Source: a virus. From it: a stretch of DNA of 51,469 nucleotides. The notes beneath the pieces are model-generated. The model searched no databases and was not told where the DNA came from. It was given only the letters and a program-made list of their open reading frames with translations. Location of the stretch: positions 1 to 51,469 of IMG/VR virus record IMGVR_UViG_3300005663_000061. The stretch is one strand, 5' to 3'. Positions 1 to 5,955 of this stretch are shown here, piece by piece (position 1 is the first letter of the stretch; the number at the start of each line of letters is the position of its first letter). The position numbers were made by a program, and so were the translations under genes.

Positions 1-556
1 GCGCGGCATCTTCCGGGGGGGTGCTGTTCTTCGGAGCACCAACGCCGCTCATCTTCAACACGGCAATAGCAGTCTTGGCCCTCACATTGGCAGATGCCTT
101 GCTGTCCTTCATCACCTCTGTAAGCGTCCTGACGGCCAGCGGGACTGACTCGGACAGCATGGCGTTACCGCTGATCAGGTTGCTGTGGAAGTCCTCTAGC
201 GCAAATTCCAGGTGCTCCGCCTTAGCCAGCTTAACTGCGTCAGCATGGTGGTAGAAGTACTTCTCAATCGTGTTGGGCAGGATCTCAAACTTCACAGCTG
301 CATCGTCAAACGCCTCATGCAAGGGATACCCACCGAACTTGAGTGCTATGATGTGACGTATGATGTTTGACTTGTGAAGGGTAATGCCGTCTAGCGGTTT
401 ACGGAGGTGGGAGCCATAGCTGAATTCGTTGCGTACCTGAATGGATCTACCGCTGGTATTCTTCTCAGCTACCTCTAATGCTACTTTGACTTCGGGGGTG
501 AGCTCAGGATCATGCTTGCCGTCGTTGTAGTCTTCCCAGGAACTATTCCCGTACAT
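1..556 (-). CDS. Small terminase subunit-like protein, N-terminal part (runs off the left edge)
   Basis: An open frame of 185 codons starts at ATG 554-556 and has no stop before base 1. It begins MYGNSSWEDYNDGK and contains SGNAMLSESVPLAV and ANVRAKTAIAVLKMSG. The latter is typical of small terminase subunits, which hold a helical DNA-binding N-terminus and a C-terminal oligomerisation segment and present DNA to the large subunit. An in-frame GTG at 569-571 is an alternative start. If the window is circular, it continues into the open frame at 51359-51469, giving a protein of about 220 residues directly upstream of the packaging genes. The family call is inferred from composition and predicted position, not from a search. 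Confidence 0.6.
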   Translation of the reverse strand, partial: MYGNSSWEDYNDGKHDPELTPEVKVALEVAEKNTSGRSIQVRNEFSYGSHLRKPLDGITLHKSNIIRHIIALKFGGYPLHEAFDDAAVKFEILPNTIEKYFYHHADAVKLAKAEHLEFALEDFHSNLISGNAMLSESVPLAVRTLTEVMKDSKASANVRAKTAIAVLKMSGVGAPKNSTPPEDAA

Positions 557-563
557 TGCCCAA

Positions 564-767
564 TCACCCACGGGACAACCGTGCGATTTCAGAGCCCTGC
601 TCTCGTATTGTGCGCTCAAGTAACGATATTCGTGCCTCTAGCACATGTCTGTCTTCGATTAGCGTCTCGTATAGGGTAGAGTAGGCATCCTCAGCAAAGT
701 GGCGTAGATCCACTATGGAGTCCCAAGGAGAGGGGTTAGGGGCGAAAGTGATAGAGCCTACTGGCAT
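564..767 (-). CDS. Small coiled-coil protein, function unknown
   Basis: This 67-residue protein has a proline-rich start (MPVGSITFAPNPSPWDS) followed by a charged helix with heptad-like leucines (EARISLLERTIREQGSEI). Its ATG overlaps the stop of the endonuclease VII gene (TAATG), so translation is probably coupled. It lies between that nuclease and the small-terminase-like gene. I do not recognise a family. Confidence 0.6.
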   Translation of the reverse strand: MPVGSITFAPNPSPWDSIVDLRHFAEDAYSTLYETLIEDRHVLEARISLLERTIREQGSEIARLSRG

Positions 768-1156
768 TACTGAAAATCCAATATATAATCAATTGCTGCA
801 TCTAAAATAGTCACATCCTCGTTGAAATGACCAAGGCCAATGTTGCACTTACGGCAGAGGAGCCCGCGAACCTCTCCGGTGGCGTGATTATGATCCACAC
901 AGGCAACCTCAACCCCGTCGCCGCCTCTGTACTTAGAGAGTTTTTTACAACAAATCCTGCACCTTCCGCCCTGTTGTGCATACATAGACGAATAGTCCCG
1001 ATACTCAAGCCCATAGTCGCTCTTTATTGCCCTTTTCCGAACTCGTCGCGGGTGATGCTGCGGAGATCCATACGCAAACGCGCAGGCACGACAAAAGCCA
1101 TCGAAGCATATTTCATCTTCAGGCTTCATTTCCTCACACGCAATACAGTTAGGCAA
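767..1156 (-). CDS. Recombination endonuclease VII (HNH, T4 gp49-like)
   Basis: This 129-residue protein carries the endonuclease VII signature: zinc ligands C66/C69 (CRICC) and C101/C104 (CRKC) flank VDHNHATGEVRG, the catalytic DHNH. An extra N-terminal CxxC pair lies near residues 4-7 and 22-25. The family cleaves Holliday junctions and branched DNA before packaging, and small phage members also act as nicking or homing HNH enzymes. A TTGACA/TAGTGT promoter lies just upstream. Gene order (nuclease, coiled coil, small terminase) fits a role in resolving concatemers for packaging, which is an inference. Confidence 0.85.
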   Translation of the reverse strand: MPNCIACEEMKPEDEICFDGFCRACAFAYGSPQHHPRRVRKRAIKSDYGLEYRDYSSMYAQQGGRCRICCKKLSKYRGGDGVEVACVDHNHATGEVRGLLCRKCNIGLGHFNEDVTILDAAIDYILDFQ

Positions 1157-1180
1157 TAGACAAGCTCCGGTTCCAGATTC

Positions 1181-1210
1181 ACACTAGCACAAAACACCCA
1201 TGTGTGTCAA
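1181..1210 (-). promoter_or_regulatory. Sigma70-like promoter, TTGACA-N18-TAGTGT
   Basis: On the minus strand the -35 TTGACA is at 1205-1210 and the -10 TAGTGT at 1181-1186. The spacer is 18, one base longer than in the sister promoters. It drives the endonuclease VII gene and what follows, and lies immediately after a terminator. Confidence 0.6.
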
Positions 1211-1222
1211 TATGATACACGT

Positions 1223-1254
1223 AAAAAAGAGCCGAATCTGCTAAGATTCGACTC
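1223..1254 (-). terminator. Intrinsic terminator after the small-gene/tRNA unit
   Basis: On the minus strand a 10-bp stem (GAGTCGAATC pairing with GATTCGGCTC, one G-U pair) with a 6-base loop is followed by six T residues. It ends transcription coming from 1305-5126 and sits just upstream of the promoter at 1181-1210. Confidence 0.8.
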
Positions 1255-1304
1255 AAGGTGTGCCATTATGTGACAGTGGTTACTAAATAAACACGCTACA
1301 CCGC

Positions 1305-1472
1305 TTACAAATCATCTAAAATTTCTTCTAGTTTAGCTTTTGTCTCGGAATCCCCCCAATAATCATCCGCATGGTCTGGATTATTTTCACTGTAGAATCC
1401 TTCTCTGAATCCTTCATCATAAGCATCCATTACCAGCACTCTTAGTTTATCTGCTGGATCTTGCCACATCAT
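1305..1472 (-). CDS. Acidic 55-residue protein, function unknown
   Basis: The frame reads MMWQDPADKLRVLVMDAYDE and ends AKLEEILDDL. An AGGAG site lies 3-4 bases before the first of two adjacent ATG codons. The protein is strongly acidic with a helical C-terminus. It lies between the Ser-tRNA fragment and a terminator. No family was recognised; the strong ribosome site and clean boundaries support it. Confidence 0.6.
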   Translation of the reverse strand: MMWQDPADKLRVLVMDAYDEGFREGFYSENNPDHADDYWGDSETKAKLEEILDDL

Positions 1473-1488
1473 TTTCTCCTAACTATCA

Positions 1489-1548
1489 TGGAGGAAGGCA
1501 GAGGAATCGAACCCCTATGCAGAGCATACCTACGGTTTTCGAGACCGC
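1489..1548 (-). tRNA. 3' half of a tRNA-Ser (anticodon CGA), 5' half missing
   Basis: On the minus strand the segment shows an anticodon arm GCGGT-CTCGAAA-ACCGT (5-bp stem, U33, anticodon CGA), a long class II variable arm built on TATGC/GCATA, a T arm AGGGG-TTCGATT-CCTCT, and acceptor GCCTTCC-T-CCA with encoded CCA. The expected 5' acceptor GGAAGGC and a D arm are absent: upstream bases encode the end of the 1555-1851 gene. It therefore cannot fold as a whole tRNA. It may be a relic, or a tRNA-derived attachment-site core of the kind some integrating phages carry. Confidence 0.65.
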
Positions 1549-1554
1549 TCAATC

Positions 1555-1851
1555 CTAAAAATCCCACTCTTTTTCTGTTAAGGTAGCCCCCTGTTCAATG
1601 AACCAAGGAACTAACTTGTGTTCAAAACAATGAGGACAAACATCAAACCCTGTAGTAGTACCACTGCCACCCTCTGGATAAGAAACCCCGTCCCTATAGG
1701 AAATCATAACCTCTGAAACATCAAAGCGATCTCCCCAAGCATGGTCATTATTCGGGAACTTCCTCTTTTTCCCACAAAGGTCACAGCATATCTCAGCAAG
1801 CCGATCTCGTTTATACGATGGAACAGTCACTTTGTCATATACTCTGCTCAT
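1555..1851 (-). CDS. Zinc-ribbon-like small protein, function unknown
   Basis: This 98-residue protein has two CxxC pairs, CDLC near residues 23-26 and CPHC near 73-76, separated by an aromatic and acidic stretch. The spacing suits one structural zinc site. The stop codon falls directly against the tRNA-Ser fragment. Many small early proteins of this phage have such paired CxxC motifs. No family was identified. Confidence 0.65.
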   Translation of the reverse strand: MSRVYDKVTVPSYKRDRLAEICCDLCGKKRKFPNNDHAWGDRFDVSEVMISYRDGVSYPEGGSGTTTGFDVCPHCFEHKLVPWFIEQGATLTEKEWDF

Positions 1852-1880
1852 TTCTTCCTCATCATTCCTAGATTAAGTTA

Positions 1881-1958
1881 TGGAGGGAGGGGTGAGGCTC
1901 GAACTCACGTCAGATGGGAGCCACAATCCCATGCTATTACCAGTTAAGCTACCCTCCC
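1881..1958 (-). tRNA. tRNA-His (anticodon GTG)
   Basis: On the minus strand all arms can be drawn: acceptor GGGAGGG/CCCTCCC, a D arm containing the GG pair, anticodon stem TGGGA/TCCCA with loop TTGTGGC (anticodon GTG), and T arm GTGAG-TTCGAGC-CTCAC. The CCA is encoded. There are 75 bases without CCA. Oddities: the base before the acceptor is G, as in His tRNAs, but the discriminator reads T rather than C, and the variable region is 6 bases. It is the only complete canonical tRNA I can draw here. Confidence 0.8.
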
Positions 1959-1963
1959 CAAAA

Positions 1964-2063
1964 AGGGGGTGCCCGGATTCGAACCGGGGTCTCCATCCAG
2001 AAGCTGGGGCGGATTCGAACCGCCAAATCGGGAATGACCCGTGACTTCCATAGTCACACCCCC
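1964..2063 (-). ncRNA. tRNA-like element with two T-arm motifs (degenerate or fused tRNA)
   Basis: On the minus strand GGGGGTG (2057-2063) pairs with CACCCCC (1965-1971), like a 7-bp acceptor stem followed by T residues. Inside, two perfect T-arm-like hairpins, GGCGG-TTCGAAT-CCGCC and CCCGG-TTCGAAT-CCGGG, stand about 36 bases apart. The second abuts the acceptor strand as in a tRNA. A GTGAC-TATGGAA-GTCAC arm is also visible. The ~100-base whole does not fit one standard tRNA. It may be a fusion of two tRNA remnants. Its end-pairing argues it still folds. Confidence 0.45.
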
Positions 2064-2119
2064 TATGGTTCAAAAAGTGGCCGTCACCCGAATAGGTGGC
2101 GTACCGCCCATAACTAAAA

Positions 2120-2237
2120 GAGCGGTGGCCGGATTCCCCACCCGGCAACCCTGGCGACATGGGCGTGGTATGCCATTTCTGCCCTGGCAGGGGTCATGTC
2201 GCTTTCAACCTTCCGACGCTGCCACGCCGCACCGCTC
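2120..2237 (-). ncRNA. Candidate structured RNA with a possible pseudoknot
   Basis: On the minus strand the ends pair over 8 bp (GAGCGGTG at 2230-2237, CACCGCTC at 2120-2127), followed by TTTT. Inside, GGCGTGG (2222-2228) can pair with CCACGCC (2162-2168), and GCGACATG (2195-2202) with CATGTCGC (2154-2161). These helices interleave, which would make a pseudoknot or a switch between two folds. A GCCGG/CCGGC hairpin lies against the 3' end strand. No protein-coding frame on this strand explains the segment, and it sits in the tRNA locus. The function is unknown. Confidence 0.4.
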
Positions 2238-2248
2238 AAAGCTATTTC

Positions 2249-2548
2249 TCATCCATCAATCTTTTCGTCTATATGCTTATCAGTCCAGAATTTGGTTGTT
2301 TCATATTGTTCCGATCTCCACGAAAAGTTTTCATCAGGTACAAAATTGTGTGTTATCCCATATCCATTCTTATGATGATTAATGATAAATTCAACGTTTG
2401 GTGACCTGTCATCGTTAACCCCACCACCAAACCAGTAGATAACATCCTCATCGGGACGACACGAGACCATCATGACGCTAGTAACGCCATCATGTATTGT
2501 GACGACCTTCAAGGATTCTCCACTGGCTCCTGATGTGTATATACCCAT
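2249..2548 (-). CDS. Hypothetical protein, 99 residues
   Basis: The chosen start (MGIYTSGASGESLKVV) has a GAGGGGGAAG ribosome site. An earlier in-frame ATG at 2710 would overlap most of the neighbouring 2568-2735 gene, so I prefer the later one. The protein has a beta-rich N-terminus and a His/Asn-rich middle (FIINHHKNGYG). Its stop lies just before the candidate structured RNA. No family was recognised. Confidence 0.55.
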   Translation of the reverse strand: MGIYTSGASGESLKVVTIHDGVTSVMMVSCRPDEDVIYWFGGGVNDDRSPNVEFIINHHKNGYGITHNFVPDENFSWRSEQYETTKFWTDKHIDEKIDG

Positions 2549-2567
2549 TTCTTCCCCCTCGCTCTTA

Positions 2568-2735
2568 TCACCCGCCGCCTTCAGTAAAACTAGACACATC
2601 CTCATTCTTATACCGTCGTCGTATCCAGACGAACGGAGTCCAGCGGTAGCCTTTATAATAGATCCGTTTACGAATGAATCGCCGCCCGGATGACCCACTC
2701 CATCGACCAAGCGATACTATCAATACCTTGTTCAC
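2568..2735 (-). CDS. Basic 55-residue protein with GTG start
   Basis: A GTG start overlaps the stop of the gene before it (GTGA) and has GGGGGAAGAA just upstream. The product begins MNKVLIVSLGRWSG and has a strongly basic aromatic core (RRFIRKRIYYKGYRW). The charge suggests nucleic-acid or membrane contact, but this is a guess. The competing reading frame here looks less protein-like. Confidence 0.5.
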   Translation of the reverse strand: MNKVLIVSLGRWSGSSGRRFIRKRIYYKGYRWTPFVWIRRRYKNEDVSSFTEGGG

Positions 2736-2992
2736 TTCTTCCCCCGCATAACCCCGGGGTTATGCGCGTCCCGCTCCTGTAGATGCCCCTCCAGCCTGTT
2801 TGCCAGGTTGACTACCTTGGTGGTCAGGGCAGCAATACTAAGCATAACTGCTTCAAGGTCGTTGGTTAACTCCTCGTGTATACGATCTAGTTTATCCTCT
2901 GCCTTGTCCACCCGAAGAGAAACCTCATCTTCTAGCGCACCAATCCTATCCTCTCTTGAATCAGCTAAATCATCAAAATAATCTCTGTTCAT
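2732..2992 (-). CDS. Small coiled-coil protein
   Basis: This 86-residue product (start MNRDYFDDLADS) is almost entirely charged helix with heptad leucine and valine positions (LEDEVSLRVDKAEDKLDRIHEEL). The GAGGG ribosome site supports this ATG over an upstream one at 3025. Its stop overlaps the GTG of the next gene, and its own ATG overlaps the stop of the 2989-3135 gene. It is probably an oligomeric accessory protein. Confidence 0.6.
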   Translation of the reverse strand: MNRDYFDDLADSREDRIGALEDEVSLRVDKAEDKLDRIHEELTNDLEAVMLSIAALTTKVVNLANRLEGHLQERDAHNPGVMRGKK

Positions 2993-3135
2993 GACACCCT
3001 CTTCTCCTTGCAGCATCGAAGACACTTTTCCAGGTAAAGATCATAGGCAAGCCACCTGTGCCCGCGGAAGAGGCAGATCACCGCTGCGAGCGTAAACCGG
3101 TGATAGCGATACGTTATGCCCATGTGCCCGCTCAT
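2989..3135 (-). CDS. 48-residue Cys/His-containing microprotein
   Basis: The frame begins MSGHMGITYRYHRF and ends LEKCLRCCKEKRVS. It has overlapping start and stop signals (ATGA) with both neighbours, a strong sign of a real gene. The layout GHRW followed by KCLRCC resembles tiny phage zinc-knuckle proteins. No function was recognised. Confidence 0.5.
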   Translation of the reverse strand: MSGHMGITYRYHRFTLAAVICLFRGHRWLAYDLYLEKCLRCCKEKRVS

Positions 3136-3365
3136 GATACCCTCGCAAAATCTGTAATATCCAACGCCGGTACGATAATCTTAGCCTCACGATGATACCA
3201 GAAAATATCCTCATTCTGACTGAATATCCCCAATGCGTGTCCATCATCATGGTCAATCCCGACCAGTGGCGGCTGTACCTCGATTAGCGTGACTCCGTTA
3301 ACGCCAACCTCGAACTTCGAGTCGCCTACGAGTACCTTGTATATGGTCCTTTCACCCTGTTTCAT
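3132..3365 (-). CDS. Hypothetical protein, 77 residues
   Basis: The product (start MKQGERTIYKVL) looks like a small beta-rich protein with an acidic turn DHDDGHALG. The start at 3363-3365 follows GAGAAGAGGG. An ATG at 3389 is possible but lies deeper in the upstream gene. It overlaps genes on both sides in a translationally coupled chain. No family was recognised. Confidence 0.55.
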   Translation of the reverse strand: MKQGERTIYKVLVGDSKFEVGVNGVTLIEVQPPLVGIDHDDGHALGIFSQNEDIFWYHREAKIIVPALDITDFARVS

Positions 3366-3630
3366 CCCTCTTCTCCCCATCCTCGTCATAGAAGATGTTC
3401 CGCGTTAGCATCGCCTCATACATCTCGTCAAGAATCTCACCTGGCTTGTTAGGGCTGATGTCCATATACTCCCCAATCGTGTCAAACCGCTCCTGTAAGC
3501 CCTTCATGACCATCGCACAGTGTACCTGCCCCGAAGCAACAAGACCAATTCTGGCCCTGTCTAAGCAGGTAGAACGCACATATTCGCCGCCGTCTAGCCA
3601 GTTGTCGAAGGCTTCTTCATTCCTGGTCAT
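3352..3630 (-). CDS. Hypothetical helical protein, 92 residues
   Basis: The protein starts MTRNEEAFDNWLDGGEY and is predicted helical with a hydrophilic acidic tail (YDEDGEKRDETG). It overlaps the upstream zinc-ribbon gene by 14 bases and the downstream gene by 14, so it belongs to the same minus-strand early operon. No conserved motif was recognised. Confidence 0.6.
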   Translation of the reverse strand: MTRNEEAFDNWLDGGEYVRSTCLDRARIGLVASGQVHCAMVMKGLQERFDTIGEYMDISPNKPGEILDEMYEAMLTRNIFYDEDGEKRDETG

Positions 3631-4258
3631 AAATCACCCACCCGTGGCCGCCACAGCAGTTACAAAAAAAGTCGTCGATCTCCCCAGACGGATCGTAGTT
3701 CTCGCCTTCGCCGCCGCACGCATCACACCGCTCGATGCCGAGCTTGTTGAATATGCGCTCAATGTCCAGATTGTTGTAGGGCCGGATCATGGCTTTCACA
3801 GCCTCAAAATAGGCCCATGCTTCGTTGACCTGGTCGTTGGTGAAGATGTGACAGCCGCTACACCTCTCGCAGCGGAAGATGCCGAGCTTACTTGCAGAAA
3901 TAAAGTCGCCGTCCCCAACTCGCGTTGCCCGTGCCGCGTTGATCATCTCGGGGGTGATGTAAGGGCCGTCAGCACACTTGCCAGTACGGATGTACCTGTT
4001 GTAATCATCCTTGTACTCCTTGGCGGTTTTGGCCCAGAAGTCTCGATCCTTCTTCAACCACTCATTCTCTTTAACCAGCAAGCACGGACACCCAACCTCT
4101 AGCCCCGTGGCTAAGTAATCGCCACCACAGTTTTCACAATGCGTTCGCATCTTGTTAAGCCGCTCGATCTCGTCAGCGGCCTCAGAACACAAGGAATTCC
4201 ACCCACTGTATTGCTCCGGGTAGCACTCATCACGAAGGTCGTTTATGATGTCACCCAT
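3617..4258 (-). CDS. Coiled-coil/zinc-ribbon paralogue (family A), 213 residues
   Basis: The N-terminus MGDIINDLRDEC and AADEIERLN match four or five other proteins in this window. Then follow a CxxC pair (CENC), a helical middle, and two C-terminal zinc pairs, CDACGGEG and CNCCGGHGWV, of the DnaJ-like CxxCxGxG type. The full-length layout (N-terminal helix, FRCERC, CxxCxGxG twice, GWV ending) makes this the most complete family member. The role is unknown. Zinc binding and protein contact are likely from the motif alone. Confidence 0.7.
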   Translation of the reverse strand: MGDIINDLRDECYPEQYSGWNSLCSEAADEIERLNKMRTHCENCGGDYLATGLEVGCPCLLVKENEWLKKDRDFWAKTAKEYKDDYNRYIRTGKCADGPYITPEMINAARATRVGDGDFISASKLGIFRCERCSGCHIFTNDQVNEAWAYFEAVKAMIRPYNNLDIERIFNKLGIERCDACGGEGENYDPSGEIDDFFCNCCGGHGWVIYDQE

Positions 4259-4302
4259 CCTCAGCCCCTAACTCCAAGATCCTCTTTGCTCAATTGTATC
4301 CC

Positions 4303-4557
4303 TCATTCTACCACCTCCGCAGAAAAGGCTACCTTGATCGGGCGGCCTATTGGAACAGTAATGCCAGTGAGCTTTTTAAATTCCTTGTTACATATAGAGG
4401 TATAGGCGCTAAAATCCTCCTTACAGTCAAACCACCCCAAATCACCACCAAGGAAGAAAACCAGTGTCGGAGCCGGACGCGCCAATCTCCACACCTCAAC
4501 GAAGCTCGGATCTGAGGGCTCCCGCGTCACCCATCGCCACGTTCTTTTCTTTCCCAT
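4303..4557 (-). CDS. Hypothetical protein, 84 residues
   Basis: The product begins MGKKRTWRWVTREPS and holds a hydrophobic beta-like core (TLVFFLGGDLGWFDC). GGAGGCGG lies just before the ATG, and a TTGACA-N17-TAGTGT promoter ends only about 20 bases upstream, so the mRNA leader is very short. No family was recognised. It could be the first gene of its own transcript. Confidence 0.6.
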   Translation of the reverse strand: MGKKRTWRWVTREPSDPSFVEVWRLARPAPTLVFFLGGDLGWFDCKEDFSAYTSICNKEFKKLTGITVPIGRPIKVAFSAEVVE

Positions 4558-4574
4558 GATCCGCCTCCAGAATC

Positions 4575-4603
4575 ACACTAGCAGATAGAGTCGGGTTTGT
4601 CAA
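4575..4603 (-). promoter_or_regulatory. Promoter TTGACA-N17-TAGTGT
   Basis: The -35 is the complement of 4598-4603 and the -10 the complement of 4575-4580, with a 17-base spacer. The -35 lies at the very end of the 4600-4791 gene. It belongs to the phage-wide promoter set. Confidence 0.7.
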
Positions 4604-4791
4604 GGCTTGAAATCATAGTCACCGCTCACCTCCTCGTTAAACTTAGACTGCCTGGTCACGACAACAACCTCGCCGTCTACTAGAACCACGCGTAGATCCA
4701 TCACTTTGAGAAGTGCGGCTACAACCTCGTACGTTGGCTTGACCACAGAATTGCCGTTCGCATCATGAAAAATCCACGCAATATCCGACAT
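4600..4791 (-). CDS. Hypothetical protein, 63 residues
   Basis: The protein starts MSDIAWIFHDANGN and has a hydrophobic beta strand stretch (LRVVLVDGEVVVV). It shares the MSDI opening with family A but nothing else visible. It begins three bases after the stop of the 4794-5126 gene, so the two are co-transcribed. Confidence 0.55.
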   Translation of the reverse strand: MSDIAWIFHDANGNSVVKPTYEVVAALLKVMDLRVVLVDGEVVVVTRQSKFNEEVSGDYDFKP

Positions 4792-4793
4792 GG

Positions 4794-5126
4794 TTAATCC
4801 TCCTTGTCGAGAGCGCGACGGGCAATGTCAACCGACGCATTCACACGACGCTCCCATCGAACTCTCAACCGGTCGTCGATGTCCGCGTCTTCACCCTCAC
4901 GGTAGAGTGAGTCGTATGCGGCGATCACTCCGATGAGCGCTCCCTCAAGACGGTCCGGGAGGTCTATCAGCAGCTCTGCGTTTACTTGGGTGGCGTTGTC
5001 TACCTCTTTTTCCAGCCGCTCGATCTCGGCTGCTGCTTGGTATCCCAGGCTGTCCTCAAGATTAAACTCACTTGTATAGCACTCGAAAAAAACCCTCGAC
5101 CTCAACCTATCTGGAATATCGCTCAT
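4794..5126 (-). CDS. Family A coiled-coil paralogue without zinc ribbon, 110 residues
   Basis: MSDIPDRLRSRVFFECYTSE followed by AAAEIERLEKEV matches the N-terminal module of the 3617, 15675, 16532 and 18442 proteins. The C-terminal CxxCxGxG part is absent. The rest is charged helix. It is the first gene of the leftward operon, about 20 bases below a TTGACA-N17-TAGGGT promoter, with GGAGGTGAG as ribosome site. Confidence 0.65.
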   Translation of the reverse strand: MSDIPDRLRSRVFFECYTSEFNLEDSLGYQAAAEIERLEKEVDNATQVNAELLIDLPDRLEGALIGVIAAYDSLYREGEDADIDDRLRVRWERRVNASVDIARRALDKED

Positions 5127-5143
5127 AGCTCACCTCCAAATAC

Positions 5144-5172
5144 ACCCTAACATCTGCCGAGTGTTTTGTCAA
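5144..5172 (-). promoter_or_regulatory. Leftward early promoter TTGACA-N17-TAGGGT
   Basis: On the minus strand the -35 is at 5167-5172 and the -10 at 5144-5149, with a 17-base spacer. It drives the leftward early operon. An upstream element identical to one at 14827-14835 lies exactly 17 bases beyond the -35. Confidence 0.75.
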
Positions 5173-5189
5173 GCCCTGTTACTCGACAG

Positions 5190-5217
5190 ATGAATCGTCT
5201 GGCCCCGAGCGCCAGAC
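5190..5217. promoter_or_regulatory. Upstream element ATGAATCGT with adjoining hairpin
   Basis: ATGAATCGT (5190-5198) is followed by a 7-bp inverted repeat GTCTGGC/GCCAGAC (5197-5203, 5211-5217) and ACGCA. The same ATGAATCGT, hairpin, ACGCA order occurs at 14827-14853, with the same 17-base distance to TTGACA. It is probably a binding site for a phage or host regulator. Confidence 0.5.
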
Positions 5218-5308
5218 GCAGCACACGGAAACACGTCTGTCAAGCGGCAATCTTCGGAGCGTCAAGTAGATCGCTTGCCGCAAACCGGGTTTTCATGGTC
5301 TCTTATTA

Positions 5309-5344
5309 CCTATTATACCTATTATACCTATTATACCTATTAGT
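5309..5344. repeat. Four 9-bp tandem repeats (CCTATTATA)
   Basis: CCTATTATA occurs three times without spacing and a fourth time as CCTATTAGT. A fifth partial copy precedes it (TTACC). The AT-rich iteron-like array could be a DNA-unwinding or initiator-binding site. Confidence 0.8.
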
Positions 5345-5391
5345 ATCCCTAGTATTATCCCTAGAAGTACCCCTTGGGGGTATTACCAAGT

Positions 5392-5420
5392 AAGAATTAC
5401 CCACCCAAAGGGTAATTCTT
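5392..5420. repeat. Perfect 11-bp hairpin
   Basis: AAGAATTACCC pairs with GGGTAATTCTT around a 7-base loop. There is no long T run on either side, so it looks more like a structural or protein-binding palindrome than a terminator. Confidence 0.7.
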
Positions 5421-5492
5421 TATACCTAAGAACAGTAGATATCTGTTGTTATCCTTGTAGTTATACTCTATAAGGGGGGTACAAAGAACCTT

Positions 5493-5529
5493 AGGGGTAT
5501 ACCCTGGGGATACTACTAGGTATACCCCT
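5493..5529. repeat. Interrupted 11-bp inverted repeat
   Basis: AGGGGTATACC (5493-5503) is repeated in inverse orientation as GGTATACCCCT (5519-5529) with a 15-base centre. Each arm contains the near-palindrome GGTATACC. Confidence 0.75.
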
Positions 5530-5808
5530 AGAAGACCTCCAGCACCCCAAAGAATGCGAATAAGAGCACCTGAGAGGTAATACGAGGGGGTTGGGCCATA
5601 ATGGAGAAAAATTGTGTAAATTGAGAGAGGGGGTGTATACGGGGTAGCCACCCGCCATTGGGGGCAACGGGGGTGGGGAAATTGGGGTGATTAGTGCCAG
5701 TCGGGCCAGGTTTACAGACTATACGTTATCGGACGCTGTAGCCCCATGTCCTTGTGTCTATGTGTAGTTAGGCAGAAGACCCTACATTATGAGTCTCAAC
5801 TAGACAGC

Positions 5809-5844
5809 GTATAAGGTGTTTACACCGTATAAACAGGGTATAAT
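5809..5844 (+). promoter_or_regulatory. Repeated GTATAA words with a perfect -10 (TATAAT)
   Basis: GTATAA occurs at 5809, 5827 and 5838. The last forms TATAAT (5839-5844), and TGTTTA lies 16 bases before it, so a rightward promoter is possible. The only frame after it is a 23-codon one without a ribosome site. Between 5660 and 5800 I see no gene or clear motif. Confidence 0.35.
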
Positions 5845-5931
5845 GTGGTCAACATGGCAGGTTTAAGGGCCTGGGGGCATATCGCACCAAAGGCTCATGG
5901 GCTTAGGTTAAATCTTTCTTACTGACCACAG

Positions 5932-5949
5932 CGTCCTAATTAGGTGACA
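5932..5949. promoter_or_regulatory. Operator-like inverted repeat O1
   Basis: CGTCCTAATTAGGTGACA is the first of three similar 18-bp sites in the control region. Its core CCTAATTAGG is a perfect palindrome. Confidence 0.6.
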
Positions 5950-5955
5950 CCCCAC

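Larger units (their letters stand above)
5300..5660. other. Repeat-rich, origin-like region
   Basis: The stretch holds 9-bp tandem repeats (5309-5344), a TACCCC/GGGGTA palindrome near 5368-5382, an 11-bp hairpin (5392-5420), an 11-bp interrupted inverted repeat (5493-5529) and repeated GGGGTA or TACCCC words. I see no convincing gene on either strand. Such iteron-and-palindrome regions next to early promoters are typical of phage replication origins. The assignment is an inference. Confidence 0.45.

Noticed and set aside
2003-2021. Reading the first GGCGG-TTCGAAT-CCGCC hairpin as an anticodon arm with CGA
   Set aside because: It matches the T-arm consensus exactly, and no D arm of normal length can be placed before it.
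2162-2228. HDV-like ribozyme within the pseudoknotted RNA
   Set aside because: The interleaved helices recall it, but the P4 segment and the catalytic cytosine region between the two 3' strands are missing because the strands are contiguous.
2249-2710. A longer start for the 99-residue gene
   Set aside because: It would overlap nearly all of the 2568-2735 gene, which has the better GTG start and ribosome site. The added residues look like a shadow frame.
5309-5344. CRISPR array
   Set aside because: Repeats are only 9 bp and have no spacers; no cas gene is present.
5397-5651. An 84-codon minus-strand frame in the repeat region, hydrophobic product
   Set aside because: No ribosome site, sequence follows the palindromes and repeats, and codon pattern is unlike its neighbours.
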